A model generated the notes under the pieces. The model saw nothing but the letters and a program-made list of their open reading frames with translations, was not told where the DNA came from and made no database searches. The position numbers were made by a program, and so were the translations under genes. This document shows positions 1-11,683 of a stretch of 64,000 bases of DNA, piece by piece. The first letter of the stretch is position 1. Every line of letters begins with the position of its first letter. Source of the stretch: Bugula neritina (Eukaryota > Bryozoa > Gymnolaemata > Cheilostomatida > Bugulidae). The DNA lies in the NCBI GenBank assembly GCA_964035545.1, contig OZ037765.1:8150698-8214697 (forward strand). Direction: 5' to 3'.

Positions 1-760
1 TAAATTTTCTACAGCAGCAAATATCATTGCTTTAGCTATTGGTATTACTAATTTTAAATTAATGACTGTAACACCAACAGTAACTCTGCAAGTGCAACAC
101 TTAGACTTACAGTTACACTAACAGTAACACTAACAGTAAGTGTAATGCTAACAGTAACTGTAAGTGTAACGCGAACACTAACAGTAAGACTAAGTGTAAC
201 AGTAACACTAACTTCAGCCAAGGAGTGAAATTTAAGGGCTCAAAGTCAAACTCAAAGTGTAACTGTAGGTAGTAATAGTATTACTTCACTTGTAGAGTTG
301 TATTATTAATACAACTGTACAAGTGAAGTAAACTTAAACTAAATTGAAATGAAAATCAAAATATAATGCTAAATCTAGTAGTTACACTTCCTGTGTCTGT
401 TATGATGTTACTCTTTTTTAGTACTAGTGTATTAAACTACTTCAATATTTGAGTATTACTATTACTATTAGTATTACTATTGGTTTAAAATTAATGGTTT
501 AATTGTATGATTTACTGTAACTATTGCTATTACTATTAGTATTAGTAAAACTATAAGTATTACTGTTACTATTGCAGACTGAGATTTATAGTTATTACAT
601 TTAGTATTAGTATTACTATTAGAGTTAGATTAACTTTTAGTATTACTATTAGTGGTACGGGTACTAGTAGCACTCATACTGGTATTACACTATAACTATT
701 ACTGTATTGCTATTAGTATTTACCGTTAACCTACTAAGTTCAGCGATTGAAATAACACTG
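1..760. repeat. Degenerate hexamer and ATT/AGT triplet simple repeats
   Basis: From about 60 to 215 the sequence runs in six-base units that mostly begin TAA and then vary (TAACAG, TAACAC, TAAGTG, TAATGC, TAACTG). From about 440 to 720 it changes to TATTAC/TATTAG units (ATTACTATTAGTATTACT and relatives). No gene is visible. NDUFA5 starts at 985, so this block lies in its first intron or upstream of it. Similar arrays occur at 28.6-30.1 kb, 31.7-31.9 kb and 55.2-57.4 kb. Confidence 0.8.
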
Positions 761-984
761 TACTACCTCTAATTAATAGTATAATTATAATACTTTAATT
801 TAATTATAATATATTTTATAAATGTATACTTTTTGTATTGAAACCTATAAATGAATAATATATCATTATGTTATACATATTGTTCACAGGCAATTTTAAT
901 TTCAAAATTATTAATTTGTAATTTTTTAAGCTTTCTCCGTGTTTTTCTATTCTGTTAGTTACTGGCTTTTCTGTTATTTTGCAG

Positions 985-2735
985 ACTACTGGTTTGACTG
1001 GGTTGAGACTGGCCAAGCATCCTCATGCCAGCCTTAAGCACTATTATGATCGTATATTGGCAGTCACTGCTAAAATGCCAAAAGATTCAGCCTACCGAGT
1101 TAATACAGAAGCAATTGTAAATGCTAGAAGATCCGTTGTAACGCAGGTGTGCATTATATCTTACAATAATTTTGTAGAAAATACTAGATACGAAATATTC
1201 TATATTTGAATGTACTCTAGTGTATAAGCAGTTGTGTGTGTAAACTATTTTAAAAACAGATCCGGTTACTTATCATAATGTGCATCAGGAATTGAGATAT
1301 TCTACTCTGCAATATTAAGTGCTTTTCAAAACTTTTCTCAAAAATTGATTTAAGACGGAATTTAATCTTTTTTGAACTTTAATTACTATTTTTAATAGCA
1401 GAAGCTGTGTTATTACAAGCTTTTTCTCTACTAGTACCCGGAAACCCTAATTTTATGCCATGAAGGGTTAATTTATGACTTCACACCACTCATTGATTTA
1501 TAAATAGAGGACTATTACAAATACAGCTGTAGTATATTGACAAGATGATTAGTAGAAACTAAGCAGGTCTTGGTAAACCTTATTGGTCATCTTTCACCTC
1601 CGAAGGTCTAAAAGTATATGATATACATAGTATGGTGTCTGACTATATGACAATTATCGATCTAGTTAACAGCTAGTGATACCACAGAGCAATAATTATA
1701 TTATTTAATGCTCTAACTTACCTTCTCTTAGAATAAGCTTTTATATTTTATTATGTGTGCGCTATGTGTGTAAGTCTTCTCTTGAGCAAAGCAAAGTAGA
1801 TCGTAGCTTGTCTGTATGCACATTTATATACATTTCAACAGCTATAACAAGCCTGTTTAGCTAGACCACATTTAGAAATAGCTGTGCTGTGTCAGGGATT
1901 TGTTGTGAAATTATTTACTAATTGTAACCTTTTAAGCATCTATATGGCTAGCAATTTATTTTCATTGCTTGTATATTGCAAACCAACCTAAAGGTAGCTT
2001 TCAGGTTTGGTGATCTAGAGCTACTTTTAGTAAACTTCTTTTTTTAGCTTTTCTTTTCCTAAGTTGGTCTGCTGCAAATGATGTAGGAGAGCAAGCTGTT
2101 CTCTTTATTCATATGAAGAGTGTATTTTCATATGCAAAACTAATGAACTTAGTAGCAACATGAAAAGTTATCATGCATTCAAATAAATTTATTATACCCT
2201 AAAGATTTTCCCTGGATTTTAATCACATAGCTGAATAGTACAGCAAAGCATGCCTCGTTGGAGTTAGATTTATGAGGCACTGTGTAGTTTTTCTCTTCTA
2301 ATTCTGCAGTATATGTTTTAGGAGGCGGACCTGAATTCATTGGAAAGTAAGATTGGTGGAGGACAAGTGGAGGAGTTGATATTGCAGGTTGAAAGTTATA
2401 TATTATTATTGCATTTGTATTAGATTGGAAGTTATTAAAAGAAATGACTTAATTATATAATTATCAATTATAAATGTATAAATTGGTTAATAGAAGATCA
2501 TTTTTAATGAGTAATGTGGGGGTCTAGTTGATGAACATGTGCATACTAAAGCAGTTTTTAATATTATTTTACTTGTATCACTATAACCTAATATTTTTAG
2601 ACTCAGTTTTTCAACATGATTTATTTGTTATAGGCTAGCAGAGAATTATCATTAGGTAGGAAAATGTTGGAGTGGAAACCTTGGGAGCCTCTGGTTGAAG
2701 ATGCACCTAGAGATCAGTGGAAATGGCCTATGTAG
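985..2735 (+). CDS. NDUFA5: NADH dehydrogenase 1 alpha subcomplex subunit 5 (complex I B13), 5' exon missing
   Basis: Accessory subunit of the matrix arm of mitochondrial complex I. Three exons are readable: 985-1146 ([20 protein letters not shown]... to RRSVVTQ), 2322-2387 ([20 protein letters not shown]..) and 2634-2735 ([17 protein letters not shown], ending DQWKWPM and stop TAG). All junctions are phase 0 with TTTTGCAG/GTGTGC, TTTTAG/GTTGAA and TTATAG boundaries. The [11 protein letters not shown]...QWKWP block is diagnostic of the family. The three exons give 109 residues against about 116 in mammals, so a first exon of about 7 codons carrying the ATG is missing. I could not find it in 1-984. 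It lies upstream of the window or is too short to recognise. The gene is convergent with the calcium-channel subunit to its right. Confidence 0.95.
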
Positions 2736-2885
2736 AAATTGAACTGAGTAATTGTTTTTCATCATTTTAGTGTTGTATAGTTGTCATGTTCTGGTTGTTA
2801 GATGTAGACTATACTATACAAAGATTGTAATTTATTACGTGCTGCTTTATTTTATAGTTTAACAGAAACATAAAAAATCATTTCA

Positions 2886-2891
2886 AATAAA
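2886..2891 (+). terminator. Poly(A) signal of NDUFA5
   Basis: A canonical AATAAA lies about 150 bases after the NDUFA5 stop codon, the right distance for a short 3' UTR. Confidence 0.6.
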
Positions 2892-3593
2892 GTGTTGGAC
2901 TTGGTTACATTATATGTACTAACTACTTATCCATTTAAATTGCATATACTCTGTGTGAACATAGTAGCATGCTCTTTGTAAATGCCAACTGTAACTGATC
3001 ATCACTTATAAAATCAATATGAAAAGCAGACAATTAATACACAAGAAAAAAGACCAATTCACCTGCTTTAAATTATTAGTATAAGCTGTTTTTTGTGTGT
3101 GGAAATTTAAATATTAATATGAACTACTCTAATAAGCTCATAATATGTACAGATAGCACTTCGTTCTATACACTGTATACTTTGGGCTATATTTTTGTTT
3201 ACCTACATGAATATATTTCATGTATAAATACTTGAATTGCTATAATCAACATTGTTGATATGTATAAAGAGGCTGATCCGTTGCAAGTTTGAACCTCCTA
3301 CAACAAATTAAGAGGATAATTTACCACATAAAATATTGTTGCAATATACTTAGCTCCAATCTAATATATGTTAGATATATAAAGCCTAGACTACAACATT
3401 ATATGTATTGCTATTGGATAACATACATTATTTTAGTGAAGATGCATAAATTGTGTACTTTTTATAATTTCATTGCATTTTACACACAGGTAAATTTAAT
3501 TTATGCTCAGTTTAGCTAATTCCAATCAAGTGCTGGTCTTACTAGTGTTTAGACAAAATTCAATAAGAAAATCATATGCCGTCAACACTTATA

Positions 3594-3772
3594 TTAAGTA
3601 CAAACCTCAATTGGCTGTTTTTTAGTCTTGTACTTGGGTAGCTTTATGGAACCTGTACTGCCGTGGGGTGCAGGTGGCTTTCTGTAGACTCCCATAAAAT
3701 CGGAAGAGCAACCGTTGACTGACTCATTCTCTCCCATGCAGTTATGTACACAGCAGTCAAGGAAAACACCAA
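3594..3772 (-). CDS. Possible terminal exon of the alpha2/delta gene
   Basis: On the minus strand an open frame beginning after CATCCATAG (about 3772) reads FGVFLDCCVHNCMGENE, then VNGCSSDFMGVYRKPPAP, and ends KQPIEVCT with a stop at 3594-3596. The spacing of NCMGENESVNGC resembles the final cysteine pair near the C terminus of vertebrate alpha2/delta (CxGxxxxxxxxxC), and the reading frame is compatible with the preceding exon if that exon ends in phase 1. However, about 20-30 residues expected between the two are missing, the donor at about 3968 is weak, and no hydrophobic GPI-type tail follows. Treat as a candidate only. Confidence 0.35.
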
Positions 3773-3844
3773 AGGCTATGGATGTGTGTCAGTTTTTATG
3801 ACAAAAGTTAACAGGCAAACTCCAAATGGATTTTTAACAATAGT

Positions 3845-3932
3845 AACGCACACCACGTACACCCACCATGCACACCCACCACCACACACCACAAATACAC
3901 ACCACGCACACGCACCACGCACACACAGCAAC
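3845..3932. repeat. CA-rich imperfect microsatellite
   Basis: Imperfect CACCACG/CACACC units (for example CACACCACGCACACGCACC) fill this stretch. It sits between the last well-supported alpha2/delta exon and the candidate terminal exon. The overlapping open frames here are products of the repeat. Confidence 0.8.
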
Positions 3933-3968
3933 AAGTTGTTGAGCAATAATCAGTAGGTAAAGGATATT

Positions 3969-6900
3969 TTGACTAAGAATTTCACAAGAACACTCTCCCT
4001 CAAGCACCATGAGATACAGATTTGTGTTGGGTACTCGGTTTGCTACATATGACCTGTTGCAAAGTAAACACAATATGTGGCATTAGCATATTTAAGAAAG
4101 CAACTGCATTTTCATGATTGAAATTAATTTAAGGCTATATTAAAACAAATATTTCTGAAAATAGGTTAGCAATATTTAGTGTGAAACTAAATGGCATGCA
4201 TGTTGATGTTGTTTTGAATAAAAGCAATAACTTAGTTTGTTTACGTTGTTGAAAATATGACTATTCACATGAAATAATTTTAGAATTCCCATTTTCAAAA
4301 CTTATGCTTGTTTAACATTTAAAATGACGTAAACAATCGCAATTTGGTTTATTGCCTTTGCCTATGTTTACAAGTTTTACATAGACAGTTATAAGAGCTA
4401 ACTTGAGGACATAACACAATAAATAATATATAGGAATAAAGTTAGCATTAATAGAAAAGATATCATTTTGGTGCCACACACTTGGAAATTAAATAAGTTT
4501 AGTGATTTTTACAAAAAATAAAGAAGGATCACAACAATTGACTGTAAGCATATTTGCAAAAATATTAATGTCCATTTGCTCTCAAGTATAGCAGTTGGAG
4601 AAATGCTTAACGCACACAAACTACAGAAAAATAGTGAAAGCTTCAAATATATTATATTGATCACTCTGTACTGATAAGTAGGTGAATAACGTAGAAATAG
4701 TGAAGGCAGAGGTGTCTTGGTTTGGTACTTATCTTTTGTAGTCTCACAAATTTCTGTGAGATTTTTTTCATCTTCAACACTAAAGTAATACCAGCGTATG
4801 TCATTAAAGCAATTAAGAGGTGGCATATTACTATGGATATGCCCAAAAAAGTTACTAAAGTTCCAAAAACTGCATGCATGTAAAATTTTCGCACATTTAC
4901 AAGTGATAGCATTGATTCTTACTGTTCTTTATGAAGTCATAAATAAAAAGAACTGTCGAATTCATACATTACAGTGCAACAAAAGACTAACAGTGTGTAG
5001 CTATAGTAAAATGAACATAAAAAACTAAAATTTAACATCTGTAAACAATAAGGTTCTATTCTCTAACACTTTGAAAGTATTAAACTTATACACCATATTT
5101 GGTCACAATCAATCAAAACTAAAAATGTTCACACAAAAGAATAAAAACAAATTATTTGGTGAACCTATAAAAATGCTAGGTTTGATAATAAAGACTCAAA
5201 AAGGAGTAAATTTCGAATTAGCAATTTGAATCAAAGACAAGTACACTTAATGTTTCTTCAGAATAAGCATTTATTTATACCAGTAGATGCAATAATTGAT
5301 TAGTTTAACTTACCTACCACAGCTAAATTTCAAAACTATTTTAAGGCGAATTTTACAAGCATTACCTTTTACTATAGCTGCAGTCAGAACAGTTGCTGAC
5401 ATGGTTATTTGTTATATTTCTTGATCCAAGACTGATAAAGCTTTTAATCGACTGTTGACAAGGCGATAGTGTAAGAAATTTTTGTGATAGCACTTGCTGG
5501 TAAAGCAAAGTATCATTTGGGTATAAGCCTGCATATGTCAGATCACTAACTGATGATGTCACCAGGCCTAAAGTATGTACGTATGCAGCTTTCAGTGTAA
5601 TATACAACTTATAAATGTGTATTAGTAGTCTTCACAAAATATCAGCTTGTTACCATTGATTTAACTTTATCTTTACTTTCATACAATCAGTGTTTTTAAT
5701 TATAAAATAATAAACAATTTCAAAAGAAAATTTTTTGACTGGTTCAAGCTGATATCGGAAGCCAAAGAGATGTGGAAGGTGTTAGGAAATGATAGCATAG
5801 ATAAGTGAACAAGAAAGAAATAAAATGTGAGCAATCATTTGCTAGGGAACGAATAGGACAGTGGAAAATCACCATGTCTAATGGCTTACACAAAAATATC
5901 TTGGAATTCTGACGAGGTATTAACATCAATTCCTAAACTTTGCATAGCAGAATTTGTGTGGAGTTGACATGTCAGGCACTTTGACAGAAGATGGTTATAC
6001 GAGGAGTTTACTATTGGTGCCGCAGGCATATATAGAAGCATATGTTTTTCTGTGAGTACAAATTCTGAAGATTGGGTAGTATTGAACCCCAGGGAGGAAG
6101 CATCTGTCGCTGTGTGTACACACAAATATACTTGGGTTATGTTTTACTTCACTGTACAACAATAACGGATTTCCTAATAAACCATTTATGTCATAAAAAG
6201 GTCATTGCAATGAGACTTTTAGTATTGATACAATTGTAAAGTAAGAGCAATGATTTTTCTACTCAACTGATAAATATTTTTAATATTTATGTAATCATTA
6301 GCCAGCAAGTACTTCAAAACTTTTCATCTTGGTCTGCAAACTTGTTGAGTAATTCAAAATAACTTTCAACATTTTAGAATGACAGATACAAAATTATTAT
6401 TTTATGAGATCAGCCAATTAGTTATTATATTTACTAACCTGTTGCATAGTAGATATAATGCCATAGATTCACTAGGCTAAATTGTGTTAATGATCTACAG
6501 AAAATACGAGTAACACACATAACAAAATTAATAGTTTTACAATTTAACAGCTAGCGTTTAGTAATAAGTCATGGATGGCTATACAAGTTAAAACGAATAT
6601 TATAAAATATGAATAAGAAATGTACAGGTAACTTTTATTTGCCTAAAAAATCAGTTTAATTTAAAATATTCTGTAGCAAAGTTGGCTGTACTTACAAAGT
6701 GATTTGAGTTATATGCCACATTAATAGCTTGACCATGTAGATAAAAGGCTGCAAAAACAAAATATGAAACATAATTTACATGTAACTAGTAGCATAACAT
6801 GGACAGCTGCTTAAGGTATACTGTATAATTGGAATGCAGAATGCCATTATTTATTTATAACAAACGATCAAGTTGAAAAATTCAGTTAAGTATTTGTAGC

Positions 6901-9900
6901 ATATAAACTGCGTATCTACATTTTACATAATTATACTATGTTGAGACTTACATTGAGTATACTAGACGCTGAGCTATTCTCACTAGACATATCACAAGCA
7001 ATGCACACTGCTTGATAGTCTGTGATAGGAACCCTGCAAAACAAAAAAATATCAAATCGCTTCATAGCACTGAGACAGACCTCCTAATACAATCAACAAC
7101 GTCATAATATGTAAAAAGGTGGAGGTTATTGAAAATTCCTGTTGCATACTATATATACTGCACTGCATGCTACAGATGTTACCAAATGACTAGGTGACAT
7201 TAAATGTTATGGCAGGTTTGTGGAAGAACTGGGCTTTTTTGGTTTTAAACTTAGTTCTTAATGTTTAGTTTGTGCTATTTTTGCAAGTTTTCAGTTATTC
7301 AACTCAAACACTAATTACTCAGCAAAAAAAATAAACTTGATATGGTACAAAACAGCATTTGTGTTTAATACCATATACAAGTATGACTTCAATTTAAAAT
7401 AATCGCTAAAAACAATAAATGCTTTGCAAAGAGCTTACTCTTTGAACATTCCCTTCTTCCTCATATCAAGAAGAACTTGATAATCTATATAGCCAAAGAA
7501 TTTCCCCACCAATAAAGGATCGTCCGCAACTACCACAAATCCATTCTCATCCAACAAATAACAATCAACACTCTGCAAAAGAAACAATCTTGGTATATAT
7601 GTAGGTTTAACACTGGGTTAACCCTGTTAGCTTGGCAATCTGCCAAAAGTTATGAGTGCGATCAAATTCCTTTAAAGTTATTTTGTTGCTCTTCAAATTA
7701 CTATTAGTATATAATATGTTTAAAAGTATTAAATTAATCTGCTATAACTTGGATGGTGAACTGCAAAATGGCTGTTTTTTTATATAAATTATTCGGTATT
7801 CAATGTTTACTTACGTCGTTATGACAGTATATGGATGAGCAATCTAGTGAAGCACTGCAAAATGATGTTGTTGCATTTAGCATTCTAAATAAACTGTCAT
7901 ATTTCATATGCAATGTAAATACTGATGCAAGTATATCTTTCTTGGAGCTTCTATGGTGATCTTGTATATGTATTCCTCTACTAGCGGCTATGGAAATGTA
8001 GCTGGTGTTCAATGTATCTTCTACAATGTAGAATAGAAAACATAAAACATAAATACTTACATATGTATCATTTTTAGAACACCAAAATGTAAAAATTTAC
8101 AAACACTATTGGATGAGGTTTGTTGAAAGATGTCACTGTAAGAATTGGTTTGCAATTACATTTGATAAAAAAGAAAATAAGCATTATCATGTTGAATTAT
8201 TTGTATAACACTATATATAAGTAACTACCGAAAGCAAATCATTATATATTTAATTTTCAAAGTATGTCACTTCTCCAAGCTTCTCATTCTATTTTGGTAA
8301 CAAAAGTGGTATAACTACTTAAAGCTTTTATTCTAATGTTATCATATGTTATTAAGATACTATGTTATTGTCAATTAAATAATATACTATACAAATAATG
8401 CAGTATATAATATCATCACTAACCGAAGTCTGGGTGTATAGTGGAAGAAAAAGCCCAAACATTTTTTCGGTTGACAGCAGCTTTTTTGTAGTACTCCGTA
8501 TCAATGCTGGGAGTAAATAAATCTATTAGCTTTTGTAACGACAGACAGCTCTCGTCATTCGACTGATCCAACTCTGCTTGACCATTAAAGTCTTGAAATC
8601 TAAAATTTAGCCAACATTAACTCATCTACTATCTAACAGAGCTTGGTAAACTTCACTACTTGCTACTGGTGCTTAAAATTCCTGTGACTCAATCATCTTG
8701 TTAAAAGTATTTAAAGTTTTTAACGCTTATAGGCAAGTCGAAATTTCAAATATTTCAACTTATCTTTCTCAAGTTGATTACAAGCATTAAAATTTATATA
8801 ATTTTGTATGTGAATTTCTAATCAATTTTGAACAACTTGCTATATAAAGTTTTGCTAAAACAATATATGAACTGAGTCAAACAACTTTAAATTTATAACT
8901 TCACCATTGTTAGTTGAATTTATTTTGAGAGGTATGCATGTAATCGCATGCTAGTGTACAAAGTATATAGGTGTATATTAAATTTCAATTTGATAAAGTA
9001 CCAAGTGACTTGAAGTAGGTGCAGAATTGCAATTTTTTTCAAATAGTATATGTTCTATCACAACTTTGTAGCATAACAAGTTGTCTGAAAAATTGCAAAG
9101 TTACATTTTAGACCCAAATTCGAACTCTAAATGCAAATTCAGCAAAAATCTGCACACCTGTATGTAACAAAACTTGTAGTTTTCAAACCTGGTATGGTCA
9201 ACCCACACCACAAACCAACAAAATAAAAATTCAATACAAAAAATGTGTGACACCTATTCAACTATACTGGTAGTGGCTTCAACTAGCTCTAATATTTTAA
9301 TACTAGGTTTATAGTTAATGTACATAGATTAACGGTAGCAGCATAAATACCATTGATTCGTAAGATAATGATGATACAATGGTATATAGCACAATGTGTA
9401 ACAGCTTATAACTGATCTGCTATTTTTACAGAAGAATAATATTGAAAATAAGAAATTTTCTTGGAGTTTTAGTATACATCATATTTTAGTTTCGTATGTC
9501 TTAACAAATGTAATTATTTAGTTTACCTTGTAACTCCAGCCCTCGTACCAACCATAGCCATATTAAAATCCAAATTTTTCTGAGAATTGGCTATCAGTCT
9601 ACGAATACGACAAGTCTGATTATTTGGTGAACATGAGCTAAAATTTAATAAGAAAATCAATGCACCCTAAAATTATAACATTCAGTGGGGAAAGGATAAT
9701 AATGGGGAGATAATTTCTACTTTTACAAGGACAACACCCTAGAAAAAAATACTGTATAACACAACCACTAGATCAAAGCAACTAAAATATATAGCTTCTC
9801 AAGTAATATATTACAACAGACACTATTATATCCTATGTCAATCAATCTGTGAGTTGGGGAAGACATGCTCTCTAGTGCATTGTCTAATATTATGTAATCA

Positions 9901-11650
9901 AATTTTTGACAAAACTTTTTTACCTTTGATTATCTGTTTGTTTTTTCCTAAAACAGTACCGTTATACATAATTGCACTCCTATAAATTGCAGGTTTGAAT
10001 TTAATGCGTTTTTATTTAGATATAGTTCACAGATAGAGAATAATGTCTATAACATTACAGAATGTTATACAATACCTGTGATATAACTTATTAGATTTTA
10101 CATAGTATGCACAGTATTTTCAACTATAAACATATATATTTCAACTATAAACATGGTCTATCAAAGCTGTAAATATATTTGTATGCAAAAATATTATTAA
10201 TTTAAATAATTTGCCTTTTAAAACTCCAAAATACTTTTGGTTAAAAAATTTGTAAAATAAAAACATTTATTTAGTATACAGAATACAGCCAAGTGTCTAA
10301 GATTATACTCACATTTCTTTATTGTAGTCATTCCATATTGCATGAACGCCCCGTGTTATATTAACGTCAAAAGCTACACTTGCAGCCAAGTTTTTATTGC
10401 ATAAAGGGTCACTGGATTTGAGCACATTGTTGATTACATCAACAAATTTGAAGAAAGGAGTTGTCTTTCTCTGATTATTACAGTAATCCCTAAGAGCATA
10501 ACACTTGGCATTAAAAGAGTTTTAAAAAGTTGAGCAAACATTTGTAAAAAAACAAAATGGTCATTCTATCGCCACCCATCTCCACTCTGTCATGATCGGG
10601 TAGCAAAAAACAATACGGTTATGATCATGGCATAATGCTATTTTAAAGATTGCATAATTACAATACCATGTAATAACTTTTATACACCTGTATGTCATAT
10701 TAGCATTATATACAATGAAAAATATTTATAATAAGTTAATATTTCTTACCAATCAGCTATGACCATGGAGCACCACAAGAATGATTGTGGGTCTAGACTT
10801 TGAGTTTGATAGATATAGTGATTGTTAGTGTGTTCAGCTATCACAAGTGCAATACTACAAATACCATGTACACATTATATATATACATTATATATACATT
10901 ATATATATACACTATATACATACATCATATATATACATTATATATATACATTACATACCTAGACAAATTTTTGTATGTAAAATGCTGATAGTACAATTTT
11001 TTCATCTCATTTAAGAATGTGGTGGTATAACTTACAAAGTAGCAGTTTTCAAAGTTTAGGGTCAATTTAAAAATAGGATATCAACACATTTACAACATGA
11101 CTACATGCAGTAAAACTGGCATACATATTTGAAGATGAATGCATACCTGTATGGTGTGTTGAGTATAGGAGCATAGTAGTAGTTCTGAGTCTGAATATAT
11201 ACCCTGTGCAGCTGTTGACCATAGAACTTCTTAACTGTAGCCTGCACGTGCCCAGTCTCGCCATTTATCATTGCTCTTCTTAACTGAAGGCAATAATTAA
11301 ATGTTGTAACTAAGGTGAGGATGTTTGCAGACCAGATGTGAAACAGTCACATTTATTTATTGACATACCTTCAAAACAATTCATTTTACCATCGTTGCAA
11401 AATCCTTTATTTCTGACTTCAAAAACCAATAAAATTATGTACAGGTAAATTATTACATACCTGGGGCAGTTGCTCATCTGATGAATTGTATTCCTGCTCT
11501 AGAAACAAAATATCTACATTTTTGTAGTCGTTCATCGGCGTACTTCCTCCAAAGCTTGAAAAATCCTAACAAAGAAATAATAAGTTCAATAAACTACAGC
11601 GTATCATATTTATTATTGTTACTACATCTGCAATGTGTACATATGTAGCG

Positions 11651-11683
<33 letters not shown>

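Noticed and set aside
1-215. Telomeric repeat
   Set aside because: The six-base units vary at half their positions and contain no TTAGGG/CCCTAA. An interstitial simple repeat is the simpler reading.
3834-4073. Cysteine- and valine-rich C-terminal half of the minus frame (below about 3968)
   Set aside because: Only the first part (SYVANRVPNTNLYLMVLEG..) is family-like. The rest is translation of the CA-rich microsatellite.
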